From: Streptomyces caelestis | GTDB lineage: Bacteria > Actinomycetota > Actinomycetes > Streptomycetales > Streptomycetaceae | Assembly (NCBI RefSeq): GCF_001279005.1 | Contig: NZ_LGCN01000074.1 | Location: 124,001 to 188,000 of the forward strand | Length of the DNA stretch: 64,000 bases | Direction of reading: 5' to 3' | Part shown: positions 53,378 to 62,764 of the stretch, one piece after another | Position numbering within the stretch: the first letter of the stretch is position 1 | How the letters are laid out: each line of letters begins with the position of its first letter | The notes under the pieces: generated by a model | What the model saw: the letters and a program-made list of their open reading frames with translations, nothing else | Told to the model about the DNA's origin: nothing | The model's database searches: none | Program-made: the position numbers and the translations under genes

Positions 53378-54777
53378 GCCCGAGGGGTGCGATCGAGTAC
53401 ACGTCGGTGCGTGAACTGCGGGGACCGCTCGCGATCGTCGCGGGCGTGACCGGGATCGGCTGGGACGAGTACGTACGCATCACCCTCGCCTCGGGCGAGC
53501 TCCGCCACGGCGTGGTCCTGGACGCCGACCGCGACCTGGCGGTCGTCCAGGTGCTGGAGGGCACCGCGGGCATGGACCCGGAGGGCGTCCGGGCGGCCTT
53601 CGCGGGCGGCCCGCTGCGCGTCCCGGTCGGCACGGACTGGCTCGGCCGGGTCTGCAACGGCCGGGGCGAGCCCCTGGACGGCGGCCCGCCCGTCCTCGGC
53701 TTCCAGGACGCCGAGGTGGGCGGAGCGCCCATCAACCCGGTGCGGCGCGAACCGCCGTCCGAGCCGGTGCTCACCGGCGTCGGGGCCGTCGATGCCCTGA
53801 CCACGCTGGTGCGCGGGCAGAAACTGCCGGTGTTCTCCGTGGCCGGCCTGCCGCACCTGGAACTGGCCGCCCAGATCGCCGCGCAGGCCACCGCCGCCGG
53901 TGAGGCGTTCAGCGTCGTCTTCGCGGGCATGGGGCTCACCCACGCCGACGCCTCCTTCGTGCGCGACGCCCTGGAGGAACGGTCCGCGGCCGGGGAACTC
54001 GTCCTGCTGCTGAACACCGCCGACGACCCGGTGATCGAACGGATCCTCACCCCGCGCATCGCGCTCACCGTCGCCGAGCACCTCGCCTTCGCCGAAGGAC
54101 GGCACGTCCTGGTGGTGATGACCGACATGACCACGTACGCCGAGGCCCTGCGCGAGGTCTCCGCCGCCCGCGGGGAGATCCCCGCCCGCCGTGCCTACCC
54201 CGGCTACCTCTACAGCGACCTGGCGTCCCTGTACGAACGCTGCGGACGCATCCGGGGGCGGCCGGGCTCGGTCACCGTGCTGCCGGTGCTCACCATGCCC
54301 GCGGGCGACATCACCCACCCCGTGCCCGACCTCACCGGCTACATCACCGAGGGCCAGATCGTGCTCTCGCCCGAGACGCACGCGCGAGGCGTCTACCCGC
54401 CGCTGGACGCCCTGTCCTCCCTCTCCCGGCTGATGCGCAAGGGCGCGGGGCCCGGCCGTACCCGCGACGACCACCTCGACGTCGCGGCCCAGCTGCTGGC
54501 CGCCCTGGCCCGCGCGCGGCAGGTGCGCGATCTCGCGGACCTGGTCGGCCGGTCGGCGCTGAGCCCCACCGACCGCCGCTACCTGGACTTCGACGAGGCG
54601 TTCCTGCGGGACTTCGCCGACCAGCGCAGTGACGAACCGCGCGACCTCGACACCGCCCTGGAGCGCGGCTGGCGGGCCCTGCTCGCGCTGCCCCGCAGCG
54701 AGCTCTCCATGCTCCCCGTCGACCTCCTCGACGCCCACGGGGCGAAGGACGCCCCGGACGCGGAGGCGCCTCGATGA
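53374..54777 (+). CDS. ntpB: V/A-type ATPase regulatory subunit B
   Basis: 467 residues. N-terminal YTSVRELRGPLAIVAGVTGI and INPVRREPPSEPVLTGVGAV are typical. As in all B subunits the P-loop is absent (VFSVAGLPHLELAAQIA). The Arg-containing segment contributing to the catalytic interface, GYLYSDLASLYERCGRIRGR, is present. The C-terminus has the usual DLADLVGRSALSPTDRRYLD. ATG 53374 overlaps the A stop and its stop overlaps subunit D. Confidence 0.96.
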   Translation: MSPRGAIEYTSVRELRGPLAIVAGVTGIGWDEYVRITLASGELRHGVVLDADRDLAVVQVLEGTAGMDPEGVRAAFAGGPLRVPVGTDWLGRVCNGRGEPLDGGPPVLGFQDAEVGGAPINPVRREPPSEPVLTGVGAVDALTTLVRGQKLPVFSVAGLPHLELAAQIAAQATAAGEAFSVVFAGMGLTHADASFVRDALEERSAAGELVLLLNTADDPVIERILTPRIALTVAEHLAFAEGRHVLVVMTDMTTYAEALREVSAARGEIPARRAYPGYLYSDLASLYERCGRIRGRPGSVTVLPVLTMPAGDITHPVPDLTGYITEGQIVLSPETHARGVYPPLDALSSLSRLMRKGAGPGRTRDDHLDVAAQLLAALARARQVRDLADLVGRSALSPTDRRYLDFDEAFLRDFADQRSDEPRDLDTALERGWRALLALPRSELSMLPVDLLDAHGAKDAPDAEAPR

Positions 54778-55427
54778 CCGGCGCACGCCGTACACCGCCC
54801 GGCCGTGCGGGACGCCTGCGGCTACGGCACAGCCTCGACGTCGCCGAGCGCGGAGCCGACCTGCTGGAGCAGAAGCTGCGCATCCTGCGCTCCGAGCACC
54901 AGCGGCTGCTGCGCGCGGAGCGGGAAGCCGCCCGCGCCTGGCGGGAGCTCCTGGCGGAGGCCGAGAGCTGGCTGCTGCGGGGGCTGCTCCTGGGCGGGGA
55001 GCAGGCCCTGGACTCGGCTGCCGCGGGCATCGGCGCCGCCGAGGTGACGGTGCGCTGGTCCACCTCCATGGGCGTACGCCGTCCGGCGGCCGTCTCCCTG
55101 TCCGTGCCGGCCCGTCCGCCGACCGCCGCCGCCCCCGCCAACACGGCCCTCGTACACGCCGAGGCGGTCTACGGCCGTGCCGTGCGCGCCGCCGCCGAGT
55201 ACGCGGCGGCCCACGCCGCCGCCCGGCTGGTGGGCGCGGAGGTCAGCGGCACCCGGCACCGGGTCCGTGCCCTGCGGCGCCACTGGATCCCCCGCCTGCG
55301 GGAGTCCCTGGACCGCAGCGGCCTCGCCCTGGAACAGGCCGAGCACGAGGACGGCGTCCGGCGGCGCTGGGCCGCCCGTCCCCGTGCGGTGGAGCGCGGC
55401 CGGGGTGAACCTGGACGTGAGACGTGA
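54774..55427 (+). CDS. ntpD: V/A-type ATPase rotor shaft subunit D
   Basis: 217 residues of long antiparallel helices. The N-terminus GRAGRLRLRHSLDVAERGAD, then LLEQKLRILRSEHQRLL, is the family signature. The C-terminal helix, from TRHRVRALRRHWIPRLRESL, is also typical. Subunit D transmits rotation between the A3B3 head and the ring. It is last in the ATPase operon; a universal stress protein gene follows after 28 bases. Confidence 0.92.
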   Translation: MTGARRTPPGRAGRLRLRHSLDVAERGADLLEQKLRILRSEHQRLLRAEREAARAWRELLAEAESWLLRGLLLGGEQALDSAAAGIGAAEVTVRWSTSMGVRRPAAVSLSVPARPPTAAAPANTALVHAEAVYGRAVRAAAEYAAAHAAARLVGAEVSGTRHRVRALRRHWIPRLRESLDRSGLALEQAEHEDGVRRRWAARPRAVERGRGEPGRET

Positions 55428-55455
55428 GAGGTGACGGCGCCGGTGTGCGGGAGGC

Positions 55456-56346
55456 ATGGTGAGCGGTCTCGTGGTCGTGGGCGTGGACGGTTCGGCGTCG
55501 AGTCTCACCGCGGTGGAGGTCGCCGCGCGGGAGGCGCGGCTGCGCGGGGCGGGGCTGCGGGTGGTGCACGCGTTCGTCTGGCCCGCGATGCACGTGCCCC
55601 TGGGGCCGTCACCGCTGGGACCGCCGGGGGGCGGACTGCAGACCATGGTCGATCGCCTGGTGGCCGAGGCGGTCGAGCGGGCGCGGGCGGCGGCGCCGGA
55701 GGTCGAGGTCGGTCATGTCGTGGTCACCGGTGAGCCGTTGACCGTTCTGGAGGCGCAGTCGCGGGCCGCGGAGCTGGTGGTGGTCGGCTGCCGGGGCATG
55801 GGCGGGTTCGTCGGGCTGCTGGTGGGGTCGACGGCGGTGCATCTGGCGGCGCACGGCCGGTGCCCGGTGCTGGTCGTGCGCGAGCGGCCCCTCGTCGACG
55901 GTCCGATCGTGCTGGGCGTCGACGGCTCGGCCGCGGGACAGAAGGCCGTGGATTTCGCCTTCGCCGAGGCCGCCCTGTGGAACGCGCCGTTGGTGGCGCT
56001 GCACACCTGGACCACGTGGAACGCGCCGATGCCCGCCCCGCAGGACCCGTCGACGCCGTACGCGAACCCGCCCGGAGCACTGGCCGAGGAGGAGGAGAGG
56101 CTGCTGTCCGAGGCGCTCGCCGGACGTCGGGAGCGCCACCCGGGTGTCGTGGTGGAACACCGGGTGGTGCACGGCGGGACGCGGGAGGCGTTGATCGAGG
56201 CCAGCCGCTCCGCTCGGCTGGTGGTGGTCGGCGCGCGGGGGCGCGGGGGTTTCGCCGGGTTGCTTCTGGGGTCGGTCAGCCAGGCGCTGCTGCATCACGC
56301 GCACGGCCCGGTCGCGGTGGTGCGGGGAGCGGGAGGGCGTCACTGA
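55456..56346 (+). CDS. Universal stress protein, tandem USP domains
   Basis: 296 residues with two USP folds, both having complete nucleotide loops: GCRGMGGFVGLLVGSTAVHL in domain 1 and GARGRGGFAGLLLGSVSQAL in domain 2. Domain starts VVVGVDGSASSLTAVEVA and IVLGVDGSAAGQKAVDFA. It is likely an ATP-binding stress protein like Rv2623. Just 28 bases from the subunit D stop with no terminator between, it is probably cotranscribed with the ATPase and may report ATP level in the same regulon. Confidence 0.93.
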   Translation: MVSGLVVVGVDGSASSLTAVEVAAREARLRGAGLRVVHAFVWPAMHVPLGPSPLGPPGGGLQTMVDRLVAEAVERARAAAPEVEVGHVVVTGEPLTVLEAQSRAAELVVVGCRGMGGFVGLLVGSTAVHLAAHGRCPVLVVRERPLVDGPIVLGVDGSAAGQKAVDFAFAEAALWNAPLVALHTWTTWNAPMPAPQDPSTPYANPPGALAEEEERLLSEALAGRRERHPGVVVEHRVVHGGTREALIEASRSARLVVVGARGRGGFAGLLLGSVSQALLHHAHGPVAVVRGAGGRH

Positions 56347-56369
56347 GGCGCCCGCCGCACGGTAAAGCC

Positions 56370-56412
56370 CCGCCCCCGTGGCGCACGGCCCGGTGTGCCC
56401 GGCGGGGGGCGG
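56370..56412. terminator. Bidirectional terminator between convergent genes
   Basis: CCGCCCCC (56370-56377) and GGGGGCGG (56405-56412) pair perfectly across a 27-base loop containing a further imperfect GCGCAC/GTGTGC stem. It fills the gap between the USP stop and the trkA stop, consistent with termination of both transcripts. Confidence 0.55.
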
Positions 56413-56413
56413 T

Positions 56414-57073
56414 TCACTGGAACGCCGCGTGGATCTCGTCTTCGGTCGCGGAATGCGAGACGAGCAGGAGCTCGTCCCCGGCCCGCAGGCGGACGGCCGG
56501 ATCCGGCACGGTGGGCTGTCCGTCACGGACGATCGTCGCGACGACCGTCCCCTCGGGCAGCCCGATGTCGCCCAGGGCCCGGCCCACCGCCCCGGACCGC
56601 GGCGTGATGGCCGTTTCGATGATGTCGACGCCGGCCTTGCTGAGCCGCAGCAGGGCGACCGTGTCGGTGGCTCCGGTGGCCTCCTCGATGAGGGAGATCA
56701 GCGGGGTGGCGGCGGGCACGGCGACGTCGACGCCCCAGCGGGCGTCGAACAGCCAGGCGTTGTCGGCGTCGTTGACGCGGGCGGCCACGCGGGGCACCGA
56801 GAACCGCCGTTTGGCGAGCAGGCTGATGACGAGGTTGTCCTCGTCGTCACCGGTGGTGGCGACGACCAGGTCGGCGGTCAGCGCGCCGGCGTGTTCCAGG
56901 AGGGCCGGTGCGCACGCGTCCCCGGTGACGAGCAGCACGCCCGGGACGCGGCCCTCCAGTTCGGCCACGCGGTCGTCGTCGCTGTCGATCAGCGTGACCT
57001 GGTTGCGGGCCGCGGAGAGCACCTGGGCGATCTGGGTGCCGAGGCGTCCCGCGCCGGCGACGAGCACGTTCAC
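56414..57073 (-). CDS. trkA: TrkA-type potassium uptake regulator (NAD-binding RCK)
   Basis: 219 residues. An N-terminal RCK_N Rossmann domain (MNVLVAGAGRLGTQIAQVLS, acidic strand end VTLIDSDDDRVAEL) is followed by an RCK_C domain (LIEEATGATDTVALLRLSKA, then GLPEGTVVATIVRDGQPTVP). Such cytoplasmic proteins gate K+ channels/transporters in response to NAD(H) or nucleotides. No trkH/ktrB membrane partner is in the window. Start GTG 57073 overlaps the stop of a second trkA gene. Confidence 0.92.
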   Translation of the reverse strand: MNVLVAGAGRLGTQIAQVLSAARNQVTLIDSDDDRVAELEGRVPGVLLVTGDACAPALLEHAGALTADLVVATTGDDEDNLVISLLAKRRFSVPRVAARVNDADNAWLFDARWGVDVAVPAATPLISLIEEATGATDTVALLRLSKAGVDIIETAITPRSGAVGRALGDIGLPEGTVVATIVRDGQPTVPDPAVRLRAGDELLLVSHSATEDEIHAAFQ

Positions 57074-57729
57074 GTCCCCAGCTCCTTGTCGAGAAAGGCG
57101 CGCAGCCTGCCGAGCGCGGTGGCGGCGACGGCGAAGGTGACCAGGTCGCCGGCGCGCGCGGGCGTGCTGTGCGCGGGGATGAGGGAGCGGCCCGCCCGGG
57201 TGACCTCGACGACGCGGATCTCGCCGTCGACGTCGAACTCCGTCAGCCGCCGCCCGGCGAGGTAGTCGGGCAGGTCGGAGCGGACGAGCAGGGTCTCCCC
57301 GTTGCCGAAGCTGAGTTCGGGACTGAGGTGGCGGTGCAGCAGCATCCGGTGGATCTGGTGCACGGTCCAGTGGATGCCGGCGATGGTGGGGATGCCGAGT
57401 TCCCGGTAGAGGTCGGCACGCCGGGGATCGTGGACGCGGGCGAGGACGATGGGCACCCGGTAGGTCTCCTTCGCCGTCCGCGCGCTGACGATGTTGCTGT
57501 TGTCGCTCGAGGTGACGGCGACGAAGGCGTCCGCGTGCTCGATGCCGGCGGCCCGGAGCACCGCGCGGCTGTAGCCGTTGCCCTCGTGAAAGCGGATGCG
57601 CGGGCTGTCGGGCAGCCGCCGGGCCGCCCGGGGACGCCGGTCGACGACCTGCGCGTCGTGTCCTTCGGCGGCGAGCAGACCGGCGAGGGCGGAGCCCACC
57701 CGTCCGCAGCCGATGACGATCACCTTCAC
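57070..57729 (-). CDS. trkA: TrkA-type potassium uptake regulator, second copy
   Basis: 219 residues with the same two-domain plan: KVIVIGCGRVGSALAGLLAA at the N-terminus (Gly motif GCGRVG) and a C-terminal RCK_C domain with DLPDYLAGRRLTEFDVDGEI. It differs enough from its neighbour to suggest a heteromeric pair, as in actinobacterial CeoB/CeoC. GTG 57729 overlaps the stop of the P-type ATPase gene (GTGA), so ctpF-trkA-trkA are one coupled operon. Confidence 0.92.
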   Translation of the reverse strand: MKVIVIGCGRVGSALAGLLAAEGHDAQVVDRRPRAARRLPDSPRIRFHEGNGYSRAVLRAAGIEHADAFVAVTSSDNSNIVSARTAKETYRVPIVLARVHDPRRADLYRELGIPTIAGIHWTVHQIHRMLLHRHLSPELSFGNGETLLVRSDLPDYLAGRRLTEFDVDGEIRVVEVTRAGRSLIPAHSTPARAGDLVTFAVAATALGRLRAFLDKELGT

Positions 57730-60548
57730 CGTGGGTCTCCTCTCGGGCGGTCGGCGCGGCGGCGCAGCCACCCCTTGCGGGCCTCGTCCGCGAGCAGGGG
57801 AAGGGTGCCGAGCCCGGCCAGGACCGCCCAGTCGGCGGCGTCGAGCGGGGCGGTGTTGAAGACGGCCTGCAGGGGCGGCAGGTAGCTGATCGCGGCCATG
57901 AGGGCGACGCCGACGCCGCCCGCCGCCAGCAGGGCGGGATTGGACAGCGGACCTGCCGTCAGGATGCTCTGGCGGTCGGTGCGCACGGTGAGCGCGTTGA
58001 AGAACTGGCTGAGCACGATCCCGGCCTGGACCATGGTGACCGCCTCCTGATAGGCGGGGGTGTCCTCGGTGAAGTCGTCGAACGGAATGCCCGAGGAACC
58101 GACGTGCCAGAAGAACACGGCGCTCACGCAGACCGCCTGGATGCCGCCGAGGAACAGGATCCGTCCCACCACCGCGGCTGAGAACAGTCGCTCGTGACGG
58201 GAGCGCGGCGGGCGGTCCATCACGTCGGATTCGGGGGGCTCCGCTCCCAGGGCCAGGGCGGGCAGTACGTCGGATCCCAGATCGATCGCCAGGATCTGCA
58301 CCGCGCTGATGGGAACCAGCGGGAACCCGGCGAAGGTCGCCGCCAGGATCGGGACCAGCTCCCCGATGTTGTGGCTGAAGAGGTAGACGAGGAACTTGCG
58401 GATGTTCTGGTAGACCGCCCGTCCGAGTCTCACCGCGGCGGCGATGGACGCGAACGAGTCGTCCAGCAGCACCATCGAGGCCGCCTCCCGGGCGACGTCG
58501 GTGCCCGACGCCCCCATCGCCACGCCGATGTCCGCGTGCTTGAGCGCCGGGGCGTCGTTCGCTCCGTCCCCGGTGACCGCCACCACCTCGCCACGCCGCT
58601 GGAAAGCGGTGACCACGCGCATCTTGTGCTCCGGGCTGACCCGGCACAGCAGCAGCTCGGACGGCTCGGCGAGAAGCGAGTCGAGTCCTTCGTCGTCCAT
58701 CGCGTCGAGCCGGGCGCCCGTCACCACGACCGGATCCGGCCGCCGTACGATCCCCACCCGGCGGGCCACGGCCTCCCCGGTCAGCGGGTGGTCGCCGGTG
58801 ACCATGACGACCCGGATGCCCGCCCGGCGGCAGGCGGCGACCGCGTCGGTGACCTCCGGGCGCGGCGGGTCCAGCATGCCGACCAGGCCCAGCAGGGTCA
58901 GCGCCGCCTCGGCCTCCTCCTGCGCCGGGCGGGGGCCGTCCAGCGCCCGCCGCGCGACGGCCAGCACCCGCAGTCCCCGCGACGCCAGCTCGTCACCCGC
59001 CGCGACGACCGCCGCCCGGTCCGTCCCGGTCAGCGGTCCGCGCCGCCCGTCCCACTCCACGCCGGTGCACCGCGCCAGCAGCTCTCCGGGCGCTCCCTTG
59101 ACGCATGCCAGGTAGCCCCCGCCGGTCTTGTGCACCGTGGTCATCAGCTTGCGGTCCGAGTCGAAGGGGAACTCCGTCACCCGCGGCGCGGCCGCCTCCT
59201 CCGCTCCCGGATCCAGACCGGCCTTGGCCGCGACGACGAGCAGCGCCCCCTCCGTGGTGTCGCCGAGCACCCGCCAGTGCTCCCGGGGGCCCGTGGGCGC
59301 GACCAGCCGGGCGTTGCAGCACAGGCCCGCCACCCGCAGCAGCTCGCGCACCGGAGCGGCGTCGGCGACCTCGCCGCTCGGCTCGTACCCCACACCGCTC
59401 ACGGAGTGCGGCGCGCCTCCCGCCCACACCTCGGTGACGGTCATCTCCGCCTGGGTGAGCGTCCCGGTCTTGTCCGTGCACACGACGGTGGTCGACCCGA
59501 GCGCCTCCACCGCCAGCAGCTGTTTGATCAGGGCGTGGCGGCGTGCCATCCGCCGCACCCCGATCGACAGGGACACCGAGAGGGTGGCGGGCAGTCCTTC
59601 CGGCACCAGCGCCACCATCACCCCCAGCGCGAACACGAAGAGGGTCACCACGGACTCCCCGGTGGGCAGCCGCACGGCGAACATCAGGGCGCCGATCGCC
59701 AGGGCGGCCCCCGCCACCCGACGGGCCATGGAGGCGACCTGGAGCTGCAGCGGGGTCTTCTGCCGCGGGGCGGCCGCGGCCAGCCGGTAGATCCGCCCGA
59801 ACTCGGTCGCCGCGCCGGAGGCGAAGACCACGGCCCGCCCGGCCCCGGCGACGACGTCGGTTCCCATGAAGACGCAGTTGCGGGCCTCCAGCGGCGGCCC
59901 CGCCGCCACCGGATCGGCGGTGCGGCCCGCGGCGCTGCTCTCCCCGGTCAGCGACGCGTTGTTCACGGACAGCTCGTGCGCTTCGACCACCCGGCAGTCC
60001 GCCGGCACCGCGTCGCCGGCCTCCAGCACCACCACGTCTCCCGGCACCACGTCGCGGGCCGGCAGCTCCAGCCGCTCACCGTCGCGCAGCACCCGGCAGG
60101 CGTGGGGCACCATCGCCTCCAGCGCCTGGGCCGTCCGCTCCGCCGAGTACTCCTGGGCGAAACCGATCGCGGCGTTCAGCACCACGACGCCCAGGATCGC
60201 CACCGCCAGCTGCGCGGTGCCCGCGTCCCGCGGCTCCTCCAGGGCGTACGCCAGGAAGGTGATCCCCGAAGCGACGATCAGCACCACCGCGAAGAGGTCC
60301 GTGAACTGCGCCCCCAGCTGCCGCCACACGGTGCGGCGTCCCGCACGGGGCAGTTCGTTGGCCCCGTGCCTCTCCAGCCTGTCCCGGGCCTGTGCCCCCG
60401 ACAGGCCGCGCCGTGACGTGCCCAGCGCGGCGAAGACCTCGCCGGCGGGGAGTTCCGGCACCCGGGGAGGCGGACCGGAGCCGGACGCGGCGCCGGCCGC
60501 CCCGTCCTTCCCCCGGCCCGGCGCCGGCGGTTCCGTACCGGTGCCCAT
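57726..60548 (-). CDS. ctpF: P-type cation ATPase (P2-type, CtpF-like)
   Basis: 940-residue P2-type ion pump. Motifs in order: actuator LTGESSAAG, helix-4 VALVPEGLPATLSVSLSIGV, phosphorylation VVCTDKTGTLTQAEMTVTEV, and hinge VTGDGANDAPALKHADIGVA. About ten membrane segments with a complete C-terminal domain. It is related to CtpF (Rv1997), a Ca2+-type pump of the DosR regulon; the transported ion here is not certain. Start ATG 60548 has only a weak ribosome-binding site and the frame is open to 60743, so the true start may be upstream. Confidence 0.92.
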   Translation of the reverse strand: MGTGTEPPAPGRGKDGAAGAASGSGPPPRVPELPAGEVFAALGTSRRGLSGAQARDRLERHGANELPRAGRRTVWRQLGAQFTDLFAVVLIVASGITFLAYALEEPRDAGTAQLAVAILGVVVLNAAIGFAQEYSAERTAQALEAMVPHACRVLRDGERLELPARDVVPGDVVVLEAGDAVPADCRVVEAHELSVNNASLTGESSAAGRTADPVAAGPPLEARNCVFMGTDVVAGAGRAVVFASGAATEFGRIYRLAAAAPRQKTPLQLQVASMARRVAGAALAIGALMFAVRLPTGESVVTLFVFALGVMVALVPEGLPATLSVSLSIGVRRMARRHALIKQLLAVEALGSTTVVCTDKTGTLTQAEMTVTEVWAGGAPHSVSGVGYEPSGEVADAAPVRELLRVAGLCCNARLVAPTGPREHWRVLGDTTEGALLVVAAKAGLDPGAEEAAAPRVTEFPFDSDRKLMTTVHKTGGGYLACVKGAPGELLARCTGVEWDGRRGPLTGTDRAAVVAAGDELASRGLRVLAVARRALDGPRPAQEEAEAALTLLGLVGMLDPPRPEVTDAVAACRRAGIRVVMVTGDHPLTGEAVARRVGIVRRPDPVVVTGARLDAMDDEGLDSLLAEPSELLLCRVSPEHKMRVVTAFQRRGEVVAVTGDGANDAPALKHADIGVAMGASGTDVAREAASMVLLDDSFASIAAAVRLGRAVYQNIRKFLVYLFSHNIGELVPILAATFAGFPLVPISAVQILAIDLGSDVLPALALGAEPPESDVMDRPPRSRHERLFSAAVVGRILFLGGIQAVCVSAVFFWHVGSSGIPFDDFTEDTPAYQEAVTMVQAGIVLSQFFNALTVRTDRQSILTAGPLSNPALLAAGGVGVALMAAISYLPPLQAVFNTAPLDAADWAVLAGLGTLPLLADEARKGWLRRRADRPRGDPR

Positions 60549-60765
60549 CAGCCGCCCCCGTACGGTGCCGGCGCCCTCGTCACCGGCGCGGCCGACCGGG
60601 GCGCCCGGGGGGCCTCGGGTGAGGGCGTCACGGCGGACTCCGGGGAACTCGACGGCCGCCTCGCCGGCCCGCCGCCCGCAGCCGGAGGGCGTTCCCTCGT
60701 CCGGTGTCCGGCCCGACGGGCACGGACAGGGCCGCCCGGGCACGGGCTCGGGGCCGTCCGCCGCC

Positions 60766-61638
60766 TCACGTCGGGACCGTGATGACGGGGCAGTGGGCGT
60801 GCTGCAGCACCCCCTGGCTCACCGAGCCCAGCAGCATGCCCGTGAAACCTCCGTGCCCCCGGGCTCCCACGACCAGGCCCAGAGCGTGCTGCGAGGCCTC
60901 CGTCAGCACCTGCACCGGATGGCCCCGGACGACCTCGTGGTGCAGCTCCACGTCCGGGTGCGCCGCGGTGCGGCCGGCGACCGTCTCCGACAGCACACGG
61001 CGGCACTCCCCCACCGCGGCGTCCTCGTCCAGGACGCCGAGGAGCGGCGTATGCCACACGTACAGCGCCCGCAGGAGCGCTCCGCGCAGGGCCGCCTCCT
61101 CGAACGCCACGTCCACCGCCGCCGCCGCGTGCTCACTGCCGTCGACGCCGACCACGAAGTACGCGGGCCGCTGGGCGACGTGCTCGGGCTCCGGTACGAC
61201 CACGACCGGGCAGGGAGCGTGGGCGGTGAGCGGGAGCGCCACGGAGGCGGAGGAGAACGCCCCACGCCGTTTGCCCAGGTGCCAGGAGCCCACCACCACC
61301 AGGGAGGCGTTCCCCGCCTCCTCGTGCAGGACCCACGCCGGCTCCCCTTCCGCCAGCAGCGTCGACACCTCCACCGTCGGCCGCCGGGACCGCACGAAGG
61401 AGGCCGCCTCCTTGAGCACCTGATCGCCCAGGCCGTGCAGCGCCCGGTTCCATTCCTCCCAGGACGGCCGCACCTCCCCGGACCGGTATCCGCCGGTCGG
61501 CGTGCCCTGGGCGTGGACGAGCCGCAGCGGCAGACCACGCCGGTCCGCCTCGTCGGCGGCCCAGGACAGTGCCAGCCGCTTCGAGGGATCGGGATCGACG
61601 CCCACCACGATCGGCCGACGCCCGTCCGCACCAGTCAT
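60766..61638 (-). CDS. Universal stress protein with a degenerate first domain
   Basis: 290 residues, two USP folds. Domain 1 begins IVVGVDPDPSKRLALSWAAD and has VVVGSWHLGKRRGAFSSASV, lacking the G-2x-G-9x-G-S nucleotide loop. Domain 2 (FVVGVDGSEHAAAAVDVA; GARGHGGFTGMLLGSVSQGV) is complete. Only one ATP is therefore expected per chain. Start ATG 61638 has GGAGG four bases upstream. The gap of 217 bases to ctpF on the same strand holds no gene. Confidence 0.9.
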   Translation of the reverse strand: MTGADGRRPIVVGVDPDPSKRLALSWAADEADRRGLPLRLVHAQGTPTGGYRSGEVRPSWEEWNRALHGLGDQVLKEAASFVRSRRPTVEVSTLLAEGEPAWVLHEEAGNASLVVVGSWHLGKRRGAFSSASVALPLTAHAPCPVVVVPEPEHVAQRPAYFVVGVDGSEHAAAAVDVAFEEAALRGALLRALYVWHTPLLGVLDEDAAVGECRRVLSETVAGRTAAHPDVELHHEVVRGHPVQVLTEASQHALGLVVGARGHGGFTGMLLGSVSQGVLQHAHCPVITVPT

Positions 61639-61912
61639 GGCGCCTCCAGAAGATCTCCGCACCGTTCGTTCTCCGTCCCTCCAGCCTCACCCCCGCCGCC
61701 GGGTGACGCCACGCCACGGCCCGCCGGGCACACGGCCGGGCACGCGTTCACCCGTGGCCCGGGGGCGGACCGACGGCCGCCCGGCGGCTGCGTGCACCGT
61801 TCGGCCCTGGGCCGTGCGCGCCGTCCGACGAACACTGGAAGCAGGACACGCAGTACGACGACCGCCCGCGCTCCGCCCCGTGGTCGTCACCGGATCCGAA
61901 GGGACCGGCCCC

Positions 61913-62596
61913 ATGAGTACGAAGACCATGCCCCCGGCGGTGCCTCCCGCCATGACGCCGCCGGCCCACCCCGCGCGGCTGACCGCGGTCCTCGACGCAC
62001 CGCTGTCCCGCTGGCTGTGGCTGGTGAAGTGGCTGCTGGCGTTCCCCCACTACGTCGTCCTGTCCTTCCTGTGGGCGGCGTTCCTGGGGACGAGCGTGGT
62101 GGCGTTCTTCGCCATCCTCCTCACCGGCCGCTACCCCCGGCCGCTGTTCGGCTTCGGCACGGGCGTGCTGCGGTGGAGCTGGCGCGTGGGCTACTACGCC
62201 TACGGCGCTCTCGGTACCGACCGCTACCCGCCGTTCACCCTCGCCGACGTCCCCGACTACCCCGCGCACTGGGACCTGGCCTATCCCGGGGAGCTGTCCC
62301 GCGGACTCGTCCTGGTGAAGTGGTGGCTGCTGGCGATCCCGCACTACCTGATCGTGGGGTTCCTCCTGGGGAACGTCCAGGCGACCTGGTTCGCGGGCGG
62401 ACTCATCGGCCTGCTCACCCTGTGCGCCGGGATCGCCCTGGCCGCCACCGGACGCTACCCGCGGGATCTGTTCGACCTGGTGGTCGGACTGGACCGCTGG
62501 GTGCTGCGGGTGGCCGCCTACGCGGCCCTGCTCACCGACGTGTACCCGCCCTTCCGGCTCGACCAGGGCGGCGGGGAACCGGAGGCGGCGCCCTGA
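61913..62596 (+). CDS. DUF4389 membrane protein
   Basis: 227 residues with two copies of the DUF4389 unit: LVKWLLAFPHYVVLSFLWAA followed by ILLTGRYPRPLF, and LVKWWLLAIPHYLIVGFLLG followed by ALAATGRYPRDLFDLVVG. Each holds two membrane helices, giving four in total. Function is unknown. Start ATG 61913 has a poor ribosome-binding site. It is divergent from the USP gene; the 274-base spacer contains no gene. Confidence 0.88.
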   Translation: MSTKTMPPAVPPAMTPPAHPARLTAVLDAPLSRWLWLVKWLLAFPHYVVLSFLWAAFLGTSVVAFFAILLTGRYPRPLFGFGTGVLRWSWRVGYYAYGALGTDRYPPFTLADVPDYPAHWDLAYPGELSRGLVLVKWWLLAIPHYLIVGFLLGNVQATWFAGGLIGLLTLCAGIALAATGRYPRDLFDLVVGLDRWVLRVAAYAALLTDVYPPFRLDQGGGEPEAAP

Positions 62597-62764
62597 CGAC
62601 GGTCCTCGTGCCGGTCCTCCCGTTCCACCACGGCGTCGCCCGCCCGCCGGTGCGGCCGGCACCGGACGTGCTGCCGGACACCGGTGGCGGCGCCGCCGTC
62701 CCCGTACCGACCCGCCCCGCGCACTCCTCCGGGAGGACACCGCGGACGGAAGCGAGGTGACGTC

